Origin: Acidobacteriota bacterium
GTDB lineage: Bacteria > Acidobacteriota > Blastocatellia > Pyrinomonadales > Pyrinomonadaceae
Length of the DNA stretch: 64,000 nucleotides
Reading direction: 5' to 3'
Assembly: GCA_016715115.1 (NCBI GenBank)
Contig: JADKBM010000004.1
Coordinates: 558,001 to 622,000 of the forward strand
The translations under genes and the position numbers were made by a program. Positions 16,756 through 25,200 of the stretch are shown here, piece by piece; the first letter of the stretch is position 1; every line of letters begins with the position of its first letter. A model generated the notes under the pieces. That model was not told the DNA's origin and made no database searches. It worked only from the letters and a program-made list of their open reading frames with translations.

Positions 16756-17568
16756 ATGGAGTCTGTCGCGATCAACTCAGAATTATTCGGAAAGAGTCTT
16801 CAAAGCCGCAAGGTGGCGGCATTTTCGCTATCCGAACGCTTTTATGCGCCGCATTTCAAAACTCCCGAACACACCCACGACAACGCGCTTTTTTGTCTCG
16901 TCCTGAAGGGAAACTACACCGAGACGTTCGGCCGCGCACACCGCGAATGCACGCCGCGAACGGCGCTGTTTCACGCCTCGGGCGATCCGCACGCCGAGCA
17001 TTTTCACGATGCGGGCGGACATTCTTTCATCGTCGAGATCGAACGGACGTGGATGGCGAAGATCCGCGACGAGTTTGGTTTTCCAAGCATAACGTCGGAC
17101 TTCCGACGCGGTGTTCTGCCGATCCTCGGCGCGAAGCTGTATCGCGAGTTTCGGCGCTTTGATGAAGTTTCGCCGCTGATCGTCGAAGGCCTGATGCTCG
17201 AAATAACCGGAGAGACCGCGCGCCGGACATTCGAGAAAAAAAGCCGCAAGCCGGATTGGCTGGTGACCGTCGAAAGCTACCTCCGCGAACGGCTCGCCGA
17301 ACCGTTTTCGCTCAACGCGGTCGCCGCCGTCGCCGGTGTTCATCCGGTTCATCTCGCGCAGACGTTCCGCAAGTTTCACCATTCCTCGGTCGGCGCCTAT
17401 CTGATGCGTTTGCGCCTCGACAGCGCGCGGCGCGAACTTACCGAGACGAAAAAGACGATCGCCGAGATCGCGCTCAGCCACGGTTTTTCCGACCAAAGTC
17501 ACTTCACGCGGCGATTCAAATCGGAACTCGGAGCAACTCCCCACGAATATCGAAAAATTACATCCTAA
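16756..17568 (+). CDS. AraC-family transcriptional regulator
   Basis: 270 residues from the ATG at 16756. A TTG at 16702 would add 18 residues but overlaps the likely promoter. The N-terminal cupin-like sensor domain has histidines in HTHDNALFCLVLKGNYTE and ASGDPHAEHFHD. The C-terminal domain has two helix-turn-helix motifs: FSLNAVAAVAGVHPVHLAQTFRK and KTIAEIALSHGFSDQSHFTRRFK, then the family ending GATPHEYRK. Encoded 64 bases upstream of the hydroxyproline operon on the same strand, so it is the natural candidate for its activator; that link is inferred from position only. Confidence 0.9.
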   Translation: MESVAINSELFGKSLQSRKVAAFSLSERFYAPHFKTPEHTHDNALFCLVLKGNYTETFGRAHRECTPRTALFHASGDPHAEHFHDAGGHSFIVEIERTWMAKIRDEFGFPSITSDFRRGVLPILGAKLYREFRRFDEVSPLIVEGLMLEITGETARRTFEKKSRKPDWLVTVESYLRERLAEPFSLNAVAAVAGVHPVHLAQTFRKFHHSSVGAYLMRLRLDSARRELTETKKTIAEIALSHGFSDQSHFTRRFKSELGATPHEYRKITS

Positions 17569-17632
17569 TTTCGTCCAATCAATCATAGACTCGTACAATC
17601 ATCGCGGCGGCGCTTGAGTTAGAATCGTTTGA

Positions 17633-18577
17633 ATGCCACAAAACATCCAACGGATACGCGTCATCGATTCACACACCGCCGGTGAGCCGACGCGTGTCGT
17701 GCTGCACGGCTTTCCCGATCTTGGCCGTGGCCCGCTTCCCGAACGACTCGAAAGATTTCGACGCGATCACGATTCGCTCCGGAATTCGATCGTCAATGAA
17801 CCGCGCGGTCATTCAGCGATCGTCGGCGCGCTGCTTTGCGAGCCGCACGATCCAACTTGCGATGCGGGCGTGATCTTTTTCAACAACGTCGGATTCCTGA
17901 AAATGTGCGGCCACGGAACGATCGGACTCGTCCGGACGCTTGAGTTTCTCAACCGGATCGAACCCGGAACCGTGACGATCGAAACCCCCGTCGGAATCGT
18001 CGAAGCCGATCTCGATGAAACGGGATTAGTGACCATCTCCAACGTTCCCAGCTATCGGTTCGCGAAATCGGTGGCCGTCGATGTCGCTGGTTTTGGACGC
18101 GTTACCGGCGACATCGCCTGGGGTGGAAACTGGTTCTTTTTGGTTGAGGATCACGGATTGGCGATCGATCTTGAAAACCTCGCCGAACTGACGAGATTCT
18201 CGTCCGCCGTGAAGGATGCGCTCGGCATCGCGAAAATTACCGGCGCGAACGACGCGGAGATCGATCATATCGAGCTTTTTTCAGAATCGCCGACCGCAGA
18301 CAGCCGCAACTTCGTCCTTTGTCCCGGAAACGAGTATGACCGTTCCCCGTGCGGAACCGGAACGAGCGCGAAACTCGCGTGTCTTTTCGAGGACGGCAAA
18401 TTGGCCGAAGGCGAAGTCTGGCGTCAGGAGAGCATCATCGGCAGCCATTTCGAAGGCCGCATCAAGATCGAAGATGGTCGAATCATCCCGCAGATCCGCG
18501 GCACCGCGTTCATCACCGGTGACAATGAGCTGATGCTTGATGGAAACGACCCGTTTCGATTCGGATTTCGCGAATGA
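17633..18577 (+). CDS. lhpA: 4-hydroxyproline 2-epimerase (proline racemase family)
   Basis: 314 residues. Both catalytic cysteines of the family are present, Cys92 in KMCGHGTIG and Cys240 in DRSPCGTGTSAK. This marks a racemase/epimerase rather than the trans-3-hydroxyproline dehydratase, in which one Cys is Thr. The N-terminal DSHTAGEPTRVV is also standard. It converts trans-4-hydroxy-L-proline to cis-4-hydroxy-D-proline. First gene of the operon; its TGA overlaps the ATG of the FAD oxidase gene. The gene order makes the 4-hydroxyproline epimerase reading much more likely than proline racemase. Confidence 0.92.
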   Translation: MPQNIQRIRVIDSHTAGEPTRVVLHGFPDLGRGPLPERLERFRRDHDSLRNSIVNEPRGHSAIVGALLCEPHDPTCDAGVIFFNNVGFLKMCGHGTIGLVRTLEFLNRIEPGTVTIETPVGIVEADLDETGLVTISNVPSYRFAKSVAVDVAGFGRVTGDIAWGGNWFFLVEDHGLAIDLENLAELTRFSSAVKDALGIAKITGANDAEIDHIELFSESPTADSRNFVLCPGNEYDRSPCGTGTSAKLACLFEDGKLAEGEVWRQESIIGSHFEGRIKIEDGRIIPQIRGTAFITGDNELMLDGNDPFRFGFRE

Positions 18578-19728
18578 ACTTTGATGTTGCGATCATCGGC
18601 GCCGGGATCGTCGGCGCGGCCTGCGCCGCGTCCCTTGCCCGCGAGGGTTTGAGCGTCGTCGTCATCGACGGAGTCGGCCCGGCTTCGGGCGCGACGGCGG
18701 CGGCGATGGGACATATCGTCGCGATGGACGACAGCGAGGCGCAATTTGCTTTGACGAGTTACTCGCAGAAACTCTGGAACTCGCTGGCGGATGAGATGCC
18801 GGAACGAAGCGAGTACGAGCGTTGCGGCACGATCTGGATCGCCGACGACGACGCGGAGATCGGCGAGGCGCGGCGGAAACGCGAATTCTATCAACAGCGC
18901 GGCGTTGCGTCGGAGTTATTGGACGAAAGATCGTTGCGCGAAACCGAGCCGAATTTGCGGCCCGGTCTTTCCGGCGGATTGCTCGTCGGCGGCGACAGCG
19001 TCGTTTATCAGCCGTTCGCGGCGAAGTTCCTGCTCGATCGAGCGGCCGTCTCGGGGGCGCGAGCGATTTATGGTAAGCGTGTCGTCGGAATCGATCGCGA
19101 CGGCGTCCGGTTGGACGATTCGACGAAGATCCTGGCGGCGAAAACGGTCGTCGCCGCCGGTTGCGAGTCGAACGATCTAATCGACGGACTTCGGATCCGG
19201 CGCAAAAAAGGCCATCTCCTGATAACCGACCGCTATCCGGGTTTCGTCCGACATCAGTTGGTCGAATTGGGTTATTTGAAGTCGGCGCACGCGATTGAAA
19301 CCGACTCGGTCGCGTTCAATGTTCAGCCGCGGATCACCGGACAGGTTTTGGTCGGTTCGTCGCGGCAATACGATGTTGACGATCGCGAGATCGATTTCGC
19401 GATCGTCAAGAAAATGATGTCACGCGCGAGTTTGTATCTGCCCGGAATCGCGCGGCTCTCGGCGTTGCGCGTCTGGACCGGATTCCGGCCCGCGACCGAA
19501 GACAATTTGCCTTTGATCGGCCGGCATCCGCGAATCGACGGTGTCTATCTGGCGACCGGCCACGAAGGACTCGGGATCACGACTTCGCTCGGAACCGCCG
19601 AACTGATCACCGACGAGATTCTCGGCCGCGAATCGGCGATCGACCGCGCCCCCTATTCGCCGGAGCGCGGGTGGAGCGCGGGTGGAGCGCGGGTGGAGCG
19701 CGGGCATCCTGCCCGCAAAAAACACTAA
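18574..19728 (+). CDS. FAD-dependent D-hydroxyproline oxidase/dehydrogenase, beta-type subunit (DAO family)
   Basis: 384 residues of the D-amino-acid oxidase/glycine oxidase fold: FAD-binding VAIIGAGIVGAACAASLAREG at the N-terminus and the C-terminal WTGFRPATEDNLPLIG, then YLATGHEGLGITTSLGTAELI. With the small ferredoxin-like protein and the NAD(P)/FAD protein that follow, it should form a heteromeric dehydrogenase oxidising cis-4-hydroxy-D-proline to 1-pyrroline-4-hydroxy-2-carboxylate. Starts inside the epimerase stop (ATGA). Odd feature: the last ~20 residues (ERGWSAGGARVERGHPARK-like) are encoded by an 11-bp tandem repeat plus palindrome (19662-19716) and look like a recent extension of the normal C-terminus. 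Confidence 0.85.
   Translation: MNFDVAIIGAGIVGAACAASLAREGLSVVVIDGVGPASGATAAAMGHIVAMDDSEAQFALTSYSQKLWNSLADEMPERSEYERCGTIWIADDDAEIGEARRKREFYQQRGVASELLDERSLRETEPNLRPGLSGGLLVGGDSVVYQPFAAKFLLDRAAVSGARAIYGKRVVGIDRDGVRLDDSTKILAAKTVVAAGCESNDLIDGLRIRRKKGHLLITDRYPGFVRHQLVELGYLKSAHAIETDSVAFNVQPRITGQVLVGSSRQYDVDDREIDFAIVKKMMSRASLYLPGIARLSALRVWTGFRPATEDNLPLIGRHPRIDGVYLATGHEGLGITTSLGTAELITDEILGRESAIDRAPYSPERGWSAGGARVERGHPARKKH
19662..19716. repeat. 11-bp tandem repeat plus palindrome inside a coding region
   Basis: Three copies of GGAGCGCGGGT and one GGAGCGCGGGC, then ATCCTGCCCGC. The last parts form the palindrome GCGGGCATCCTGCCCGC (19700-19716), an intergenic REP-like sequence. Because 11 is not a multiple of three, the copies are read in successive frames of the oxidase gene. 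Confidence 0.9.
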
Positions 19729-19965
19729 ATGAAAACCCTTAAAATCAACGGCGCTTCAGTTTCGTTCACCGACGGCACGACCGTCGCGGCGGCGATTCTT
19801 TCGGTCGAAACAAGTTCGTTCCGAAAATCCGTCAGCGGCGAGAGTCGTTTGCCTCTGTGCGGGATGGGTACCTGTTTCGAGTGCCGCGTGACGATCGACG
19901 GCGTTAGTCACCGGCGGAGTTGTCAGACGCCGGTCGAAGACGGAATGGAGATCGGGACCGATTGA
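19729..19965 (+). CDS. (2Fe-2S)-binding protein, small subunit of D-hydroxyproline dehydrogenase (HcnA/Fer2_4-like)
   Basis: 78 residues. Cysteines at 44, 49, 52 and 65 (CGMGTCFEC...SC, spacing C-x4-C-x2-C-x12-C) fit a plant-type [2Fe-2S] ferredoxin fold of the Fer2_4 group, seen as the gamma subunit of opine/octopine and D-hydroxyproline dehydrogenases and as HcnA. The ATG directly abuts the TAA of the oxidase gene. Probably relays electrons between the two flavoproteins encoded on either side. Confidence 0.85.
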   Translation: MKTLKINGASVSFTDGTTVAAAILSVETSSFRKSVSGESRLPLCGMGTCFECRVTIDGVSHRRSCQTPVEDGMEIGTD

Positions 19966-20001
19966 ATCCCCCCAAATCTGGCGCATTTCGCCGGCAATAA
20001 A

Positions 20002-21261
20002 ATGACGCAACAGATCAAAACCGAGATCTTGATCGTCGGCGGCGGCGCGGCGGGACTTGCAGCGGCAGCCGCGGCGACCGGAAGACGCATCGCGATCGTC
20101 GATGACAATCCGCGGCTCGGCGGGCAGATCTGGCGTGCCGAACTTGGACGGATCAAGTCGCCCGAGGCATTGGAACTGATCGCGAGGATCGACCGAAACG
20201 ATGTCGCGGTGATCAACAACGCGACGGTTTTCGGAAGATCGAATGACCGGACGCTGCTCGCCGAAACAAGTGACGGCATCGTCGAACTCGAGTTCGAAAA
20301 GCTGATCATCGCCACCGGCGCTCGCGAGCGATTTCTGCCGTTTCCCGGTTGGACACTGCCGAACGTCTTTGGCGCGGGAGGTTTACAGGCACTCGTCAAA
20401 GGTGGTCTGAACGTCGAAAACAAGAAAGTCGTCATCGCCGGCACCGGTCCGTTGCTGCTCGCCGTCGCCGACTATTTGAAATCCAAAGGCGCACGTGTGC
20501 TGATGATCGCGGAACAGGCGTCACGTGCGAATCTGATTCGATTCGGCCTCGGATTGTGGAGCCATCCCGGCAAGATCGCGCAGGCCTTTGCACTTAAGCG
20601 ACGACTCGCGGGCGTGAAGATCAAGACCGGCTCCTGGATCGTCGCGGCCGAAGGGAACGAAAAGGTCGAATGCGTCCGGCTCAACGGAATCGCCGAACCG
20701 ATCGCCTGCGACTATCTCGCATCGGGATTTCATCTTGTCGCGAACACTGAACTTGCGGCGATGCTTGGGTGCGAGATTGAAAACGATCTGGTGAAAGTCG
20801 ACGAGTTTCAGCGAACTTCGCTGTCCGGCGTCTTTTGCGCCGGCGAACCGACCGGAATCGGCGGTGTCGAACTCGCACTGATCGAGGGCCGAATCGCCGG
20901 ACTCGCAGCCGCGGAAAGGCTTGACGGCGCCCGGCGTTTGTTCGGTCAACGTTCCGGTTATCGTGAGTTCGCCGCATCGCTCGACCGATGTTTCGAGCTT
21001 CGGGAGGAGCTGAAAGGCCTGCCCGATGCCGAGACGATCGTCTGCCGGTGCGAAGATGTGAAACTCGCGGAACTCGAGGGATTTGTTGGTTTTCGCGATG
21101 CGAAATTGCAGACTCGATGCGGAATGGGGCCGTGTCAGGGTCGTGTGTGCGGCGCGGCGACACGCTTTCTTTTCGGTTGGAAGCCGGACGCGGTCCGCCC
21201 GCCGATCTATCCGGTGCGTGTCGAGAGTCTTTCGGCCCCGGAGATAAATGAACCGCAATAA
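20002..21261 (+). CDS. NAD(P)/FAD-dependent oxidoreductase, alpha-type subunit of D-hydroxyproline dehydrogenase (HcnB-like)
   Basis: 419 residues. N-terminal Rossmann motif ILIVGGGAAGLAAAAAA, second nucleotide-binding motif KVVIAGTGPLLLAVADYLKSKGA, and the FAD-binding GVFCAGEPTGIGGVELALIEGRIAGL. The C-terminus has a BFD-like [2Fe-2S] site: C348 and C350 in CRCED, then C373 and C378 in CGMGPC, followed by QGRVCG. This architecture is typical of the large subunit of D-hydroxyproline and opine dehydrogenases. The intergenic stretch before it (36 bases) has no terminator, and the next gene begins 15 bases after its stop. Confidence 0.87.
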   Translation: MTQQIKTEILIVGGGAAGLAAAAAATGRRIAIVDDNPRLGGQIWRAELGRIKSPEALELIARIDRNDVAVINNATVFGRSNDRTLLAETSDGIVELEFEKLIIATGARERFLPFPGWTLPNVFGAGGLQALVKGGLNVENKKVVIAGTGPLLLAVADYLKSKGARVLMIAEQASRANLIRFGLGLWSHPGKIAQAFALKRRLAGVKIKTGSWIVAAEGNEKVECVRLNGIAEPIACDYLASGFHLVANTELAAMLGCEIENDLVKVDEFQRTSLSGVFCAGEPTGIGGVELALIEGRIAGLAAAERLDGARRLFGQRSGYREFAASLDRCFELREELKGLPDAETIVCRCEDVKLAELEGFVGFRDAKLQTRCGMGPCQGRVCGAATRFLFGWKPDAVRPPIYPVRVESLSAPEINEPQ

Positions 21262-21276
21262 AAAAAGGAGAATCAA

Positions 21277-22176
21277 ATGAATTGGAAAGGCGTAATGCCC
21301 GCAATCACAACCTGCTTTGACGAGAAACTCGAAATCGATCACGATTTCACCGCGAGGCACGTCACGTGGCTGGTCGACAATGGTTGCACGGGCATCGTTT
21401 GCAACGGCAGTCTCGGCGAGGGCGCGGCGCTCTCACTGGAAGAAAAGTACGCGCTTTGGCGGACCTGTGTCGAAGCCGTCGGCTCACGCGTCCCGATCGT
21501 CGCCGCCATCGCGTCATATTCGACTGCGGATGCCGTCGTGCAGGCACGCGCGGCGGCCGAGAGCGGATGTTCCGCGTTGATGGTCTTGCCGCCGTATATC
21601 TACCGCGGCGACTGGCACGAGATGAAGTTTCACCTGTCCGAGATCTTCCGTGCGACATCGCTATCGTGTATGCTTTACAACAATCCGGTGGCGTACGGAA
21701 CCGACTTTTTGCCCGAGCAGATCGCGGAGTTGGCCGGGGAATTCGCGAACCTGGACGCCGTCAAGGAATCGAGCACAGACGTCCGCCGGGTGACCGCGAT
21801 CCGCGCGCTTATCGGCGACAGACTGGCGATCTTCGTCGGCGTCGACGATGCCATCGTTGAAGGGATCGACGCCGGGGCAACGGGCTGGATCGCCGGGCTC
21901 GTGAGCGCTTTTCCGAAAGAATCAGTCGATCTTTTCAATTTTGCGCTGAACGGCGAACGCGAAAAGGCGTTCGAACTCTATCGATGGTTCTTGCCGTTGC
22001 TGCGGCTCGACACGGTGCCGAAATTCGTCCAACTGATCAAACTGGTACAGGAAAAGGTCGGGATGGGCAGCGCCCGCGTCCGTCCGCCGCGATTGGAACT
22101 CGCCGGAATCGAGTTGGAACAGACGCTCGCGATCATCGACGAAGTGCTGAAGAATTCGCCCGGAACTTCGTCTTGA
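21277..22176 (+). CDS. 1-pyrroline-4-hydroxy-2-carboxylate deaminase (DapA / DHDPS superfamily)
   Basis: 299 residues with an AGGAG box before the ATG. TIM-barrel of the dihydrodipicolinate synthase superfamily: GSLGEGAALSLEEK (pyruvate-site G-x-x-GE), Tyr134 in LYNNP and Schiff-base Lys163 in AVKESS. Not a lysine-biosynthesis DapA by context: it lies between a D-hydroxyproline dehydrogenase and a 2-oxoglutarate-semialdehyde dehydrogenase. It is therefore assigned as the deaminase converting the pyrroline product to 2-oxoglutarate semialdehyde plus ammonia. The family alone would not give this specificity. Confidence 0.88.
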   Translation: MNWKGVMPAITTCFDEKLEIDHDFTARHVTWLVDNGCTGIVCNGSLGEGAALSLEEKYALWRTCVEAVGSRVPIVAAIASYSTADAVVQARAAAESGCSALMVLPPYIYRGDWHEMKFHLSEIFRATSLSCMLYNNPVAYGTDFLPEQIAELAGEFANLDAVKESSTDVRRVTAIRALIGDRLAIFVGVDDAIVEGIDAGATGWIAGLVSAFPKESVDLFNFALNGEREKAFELYRWFLPLLRLDTVPKFVQLIKLVQEKVGMGSARVRPPRLELAGIELEQTLAIIDEVLKNSPGTSS

Positions 22177-22210
22177 ACTTTTGGACTTCCGGAAGCGGCA
22201 ATTTGGAATT

Positions 22211-23764
22211 ATGAAGTTAACTGGAAAATCAATCATCGGTTTCGGTCGCGGCGTTGATAGCGCGATAACGTTCACGGCTTTTGATCCATCCACCGGCGAG
22301 GCGGTCGGACCCGCGTTCCACTCGGCGGACATCGTTGAACTGAACCGCGCCTGCGAACTCGCTGGAGAAGCGCGGATCGCCTACGGACACGTTTCCGGCA
22401 TCGAAAAGGCGCGCTTTCTGCGGGTGATCGCGGACAATATCGAAGCGCTTGGCGATACCTTGATCGAACGCGCATCGCTCGAAACCGGACTTCCGAACGC
22501 GAGATTCGTCGGCGAGCGCGGGCGCACCTGTTTTCAACTCCGGATGTTTGCCGATCTCGTCGAACGCGGCGATTGGGTCGATGCGCGGATCGACACGCCG
22601 GATCCCGACCGTCAGCCGCTGCCGAAGCCGGACGTGCGTTCGATGTTGCGGCCGCTCGGACCGGTCGCCGTCTTCTGCGCGAGTAATTTTCCGCTCGCCT
22701 ATTCCGTCGCCGGCGGCGATACGGCATCGGCGCTCGCGGCCGGATGCCCGGTAATCGTCAACGCGAATTTCGCGCATCCCGGAACGGCGGAACTCGTCGG
22801 CACGGCCGTTTCGGCAGCGGTCAGGGAATGCGGATTGCCCGAAGGCGTTTTCAGTTTGATCTTTTCCAAGGGTTACGAGATCGGCCAGGCGTTGGTTAAG
22901 AACCCAAACGTCAAAGCGGTCGGATTTACCGGCTCACGGGCCGGCGGGCGGGCGTTGATGGATATCGCCGCCGCGCGATCCGAACCGATCCCGGTCTATA
23001 CCGAAATGAGTTCGGTCAATCCGATCTTCATTCTGCCGAGCGCGATGCGCGAACGCTTTGAGGCGATGGCCGCCGGACTTCACACGTCGGTAACGACGGG
23101 CGCCGGACAATTCTGCACTAAACCCGGAATCGTCGTGATTCCGGAGATTGCCGAGACGATTCAGTTCAAGGGAAGATTCCGCGAATTGATCGAGAATACC
23201 GCAGCGCATCCGCTGCTGACCGCCGGCATTCGCGGCAACTTCGAACGACTCAGCGGCGAGCGCGAGATCGAAAAGCTATCCGCATCGCACGAGCGTTGTG
23301 GTTACGGAGTCGATGCTTCCGTTTTCGAGACCGACGCCGCGACGTTTCTCGCCGACAAACATCTCGCCGACGAGATTTTTGGTCCGACGACTTTGCTCGT
23401 CGAATCCTCGGAACGCGAAGAAATGTTGCGCATCGCACGTGAATTGGAAGGCCAGTTGACGGCGACGATCCACGGCACGCCCGACGATCTTCTCGAATTC
23501 GCCGATCTGATCGGGATTTTGGAAACCAAGGCCGGACGCCTGATCTTCAACGGCTATCCGACCGGCGTCGAGGTCGGACCGGCAATGGTTCACGGCGGCC
23601 CCTATCCTGCGACGTCCGACTCGCGAACGAGCGCCGTCGGCACACGTGCGATCGATCGCTTCTGCCGGTACGTTTGCTATCAGAACTTTCCGAATTCATC
23701 GCTTGCCGATGAGTTAAAGGACGAGAATCCACTTGGTATCAAGAGATTGGTGGATGGCCGTTAG
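22211..23764 (+). CDS. 2-oxoglutarate semialdehyde dehydrogenase (NADP+-type aldehyde dehydrogenase)
   Basis: 517 residues from the ATG at 22211. A TTG at 22181 would add ten residues lacking family character. Aldehyde dehydrogenase motifs: CASNFPLAYSVAGGDTASALAAGCPV (NAD(P) loop), GFTGSRAGGRAL, general-base Glu265 in YTEMSSVNP and catalytic Cys302 in GAGQFCTKPG. The QFCTKPG variant is typical of the KGSADH type III/ALDH-like fatty aldehyde group. Completes the pathway by oxidising 2-oxoglutarate semialdehyde to 2-oxoglutarate, feeding the TCA cycle. Last gene of the operon; converges on the deacetylase gene with a nine-base gap. Confidence 0.9.
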   Translation: MKLTGKSIIGFGRGVDSAITFTAFDPSTGEAVGPAFHSADIVELNRACELAGEARIAYGHVSGIEKARFLRVIADNIEALGDTLIERASLETGLPNARFVGERGRTCFQLRMFADLVERGDWVDARIDTPDPDRQPLPKPDVRSMLRPLGPVAVFCASNFPLAYSVAGGDTASALAAGCPVIVNANFAHPGTAELVGTAVSAAVRECGLPEGVFSLIFSKGYEIGQALVKNPNVKAVGFTGSRAGGRALMDIAAARSEPIPVYTEMSSVNPIFILPSAMRERFEAMAAGLHTSVTTGAGQFCTKPGIVVIPEIAETIQFKGRFRELIENTAAHPLLTAGIRGNFERLSGEREIEKLSASHERCGYGVDASVFETDAATFLADKHLADEIFGPTTLLVESSEREEMLRIARELEGQLTATIHGTPDDLLEFADLIGILETKAGRLIFNGYPTGVEVGPAMVHGGPYPATSDSRTSAVGTRAIDRFCRYVCYQNFPNSSLADELKDENPLGIKRLVDGR

Positions 23765-23773
23765 AAGTTCAAA

Positions 23774-24703
23774 CTATTCCGAATCGAAACCCGATAGTTT
23801 CAACACAAATTCCGGGACCCGCGGTTCGTCTGGAACAATGTCGTCCTTTCCCTTGTCGAGCGCCCAGCGGTGGAGCCACGAGATTCCATTGCGTTTGACG
23901 AAATTGTCGGGCAATTTGTAAGCGTTGTCCTTCAGAGCATCGTCGAGCGTTACGAATCGGTAACTGCGCTTCCTGATCGCCTTCGCGAGATCATCCAAAT
24001 AATCCGAATTGATACGGTTCGCGTGAATCAGAAGGATTTGCTTGATCTCCCGGCCGAGCGTCTTGACCGATTGCCGTTCGAAATAGTCGAGCTTCGAAAC
24101 GAGATATGGAACATACGCGGCGCCGATCTTTTTCATCGACGCTTTGTCGCTTTTGTCGAACGCATTGTCGTAGGCGCGCGCAAAGATCCAGTCGGCGTTG
24201 TCGAGCGTCACCGGCGCGATCGTGTAACCATGTTCGCGAAGGAATTCCCCGAGGTCGCGTTTGATTTCCAGACTCAGACCGGTCCAAAGATAAGGATGGC
24301 GAAAGAACGTGATCTTGGAGCCATTCGCATCAAGCAGTTCCTTGGTAATGACCTCGCCTTTCAGAATGTCGGCTTCGTACGCATCGAGCGGGTTATCGTG
24401 AAGGCTCATATGCGAATACGTATGGTTTCCGAGTTCGAGCCCGGCTTTGAGCCACATTCGAAGCAGGTCGACCTGCATTTCGTCGCGCTTGCCATCGGTG
24501 TAAAGTTTGCCTTCGTTGACGAACCCGATCGCCGGAATCTTTGCTTTCGTGACGTGACCAAGCAGTTTTCTCGTTATCTCGCGGCGGGTTTCGATATCGG
24601 ATCGGGTCGAAACGACCGGAAGATCGTCGATCGTGACGGCGATCTCGCGCGTCTGCGCGGAGATCGAGATCGAGAGAATAAGCGCGACAAAAAGTGATCT
24701 CAT
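23774..24703 (-). CDS. Polysaccharide deacetylase family protein (carbohydrate esterase 4 / NodB)
   Basis: 309 residues from the second ATG (MRSLFVALILSISISAQTRE), which gives a proper signal peptide cleaved near residue 18; an upstream start would add 14 residues. NodB-domain motifs: AVTIDDLPV (motif 1 has DD), ELGNHTYSHMSLHD (zinc-binding HxxxH), TFFRHPYLWTG (R-x-P-Y) and ILLIHANRINSDYLDDL (motif 5). It should be a secreted metal-dependent deacetylase of peptidoglycan, chitin-like or other N-acetylated glycan; substrate not determinable. Monocistronic by spacing. Confidence 0.88.
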   Translation of the reverse strand: MRSLFVALILSISISAQTREIAVTIDDLPVVSTRSDIETRREITRKLLGHVTKAKIPAIGFVNEGKLYTDGKRDEMQVDLLRMWLKAGLELGNHTYSHMSLHDNPLDAYEADILKGEVITKELLDANGSKITFFRHPYLWTGLSLEIKRDLGEFLREHGYTIAPVTLDNADWIFARAYDNAFDKSDKASMKKIGAAYVPYLVSKLDYFERQSVKTLGREIKQILLIHANRINSDYLDDLAKAIRKRSYRFVTLDDALKDNAYKLPDNFVKRNGISWLHRWALDKGKDDIVPDEPRVPEFVLKLSGFDSE

Positions 24704-24766
24704 AGTTTCGATACTGACGAAAGCTGAATTAGCGATGGGGATCAAAAGTCCGGTTTGACGCTTACA

Positions 24767-25177
24767 TCACTTCGCGAAAACCTGCGAAAAATCCGCGAAC
24801 GCTTTGAATTCCAACGCGTTGCCCGACGGATCGAGAAAAAACATCGTTGCCTGTTCGCCGACTTCACCTTTGAAACGGATCTTTGGTTCGATGACGAATT
24901 CGACGCCTTTCGATTGCAGCTTCGCAGCCAGGTTTTCCCATTCTTCCATCGGAAGAACGATTCCAAAATGCGGCACCGGGACGTGATCCCGGTCCACTTC
25001 GTTGCAATGCACGCCGCCCGAATTCGGCGCAAGGTGTGCGACTATTTGATGACCGTAGAGGTTGAAGTCGATCCATTCATTCGAGCTTCGTCCTTCCTCG
25101 CAGTCGAGAACGCCGCCGTAAAACTCACGCGCCTCGGCCAGATCGCGTACGGGGAATGCCAAATGAAACAGGTTCAT
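24767..25177 (-). CDS. VOC (glyoxalase/bleomycin-resistance/dioxygenase) superfamily protein
   Basis: 136 residues. Two beta-alpha-beta-beta-beta units: FHLAFPVRDLAEAREFYGGVLDCE and PHFGIVLPMEEWENLAAKLQSKGVEF, ending in MFFLDPSGNALEFKAF. Metal-site candidates are His5 (FHLAF), His at PHFG and the Glu in NALEFK. Small stand-alone VOC proteins of this kind have diverse or unknown activities. Follows the DinB gene at 25201 on the same strand with a 23-base gap. Confidence 0.85.
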   Translation of the reverse strand: MNLFHLAFPVRDLAEAREFYGGVLDCEEGRSSNEWIDFNLYGHQIVAHLAPNSGGVHCNEVDRDHVPVPHFGIVLPMEEWENLAAKLQSKGVEFVIEPKIRFKGEVGEQATMFFLDPSGNALEFKAFADFSQVFAK

Positions 25178-25200
25178 ATCAGTTATCGAACTTCGACGGT

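Noticed and set aside
21277..22176. Calling the DapA-fold protein dihydrodipicolinate synthase
   Set aside because: Operon context between hydroxyproline dehydrogenase and semialdehyde dehydrogenase fits the pyrroline-hydroxycarboxylate deaminase instead.
23870..24697. 275-codon plus-strand frame over the polysaccharide deacetylase
   Set aside because: Antisense shadow; the minus-strand gene has a signal peptide and catalytic motifs.
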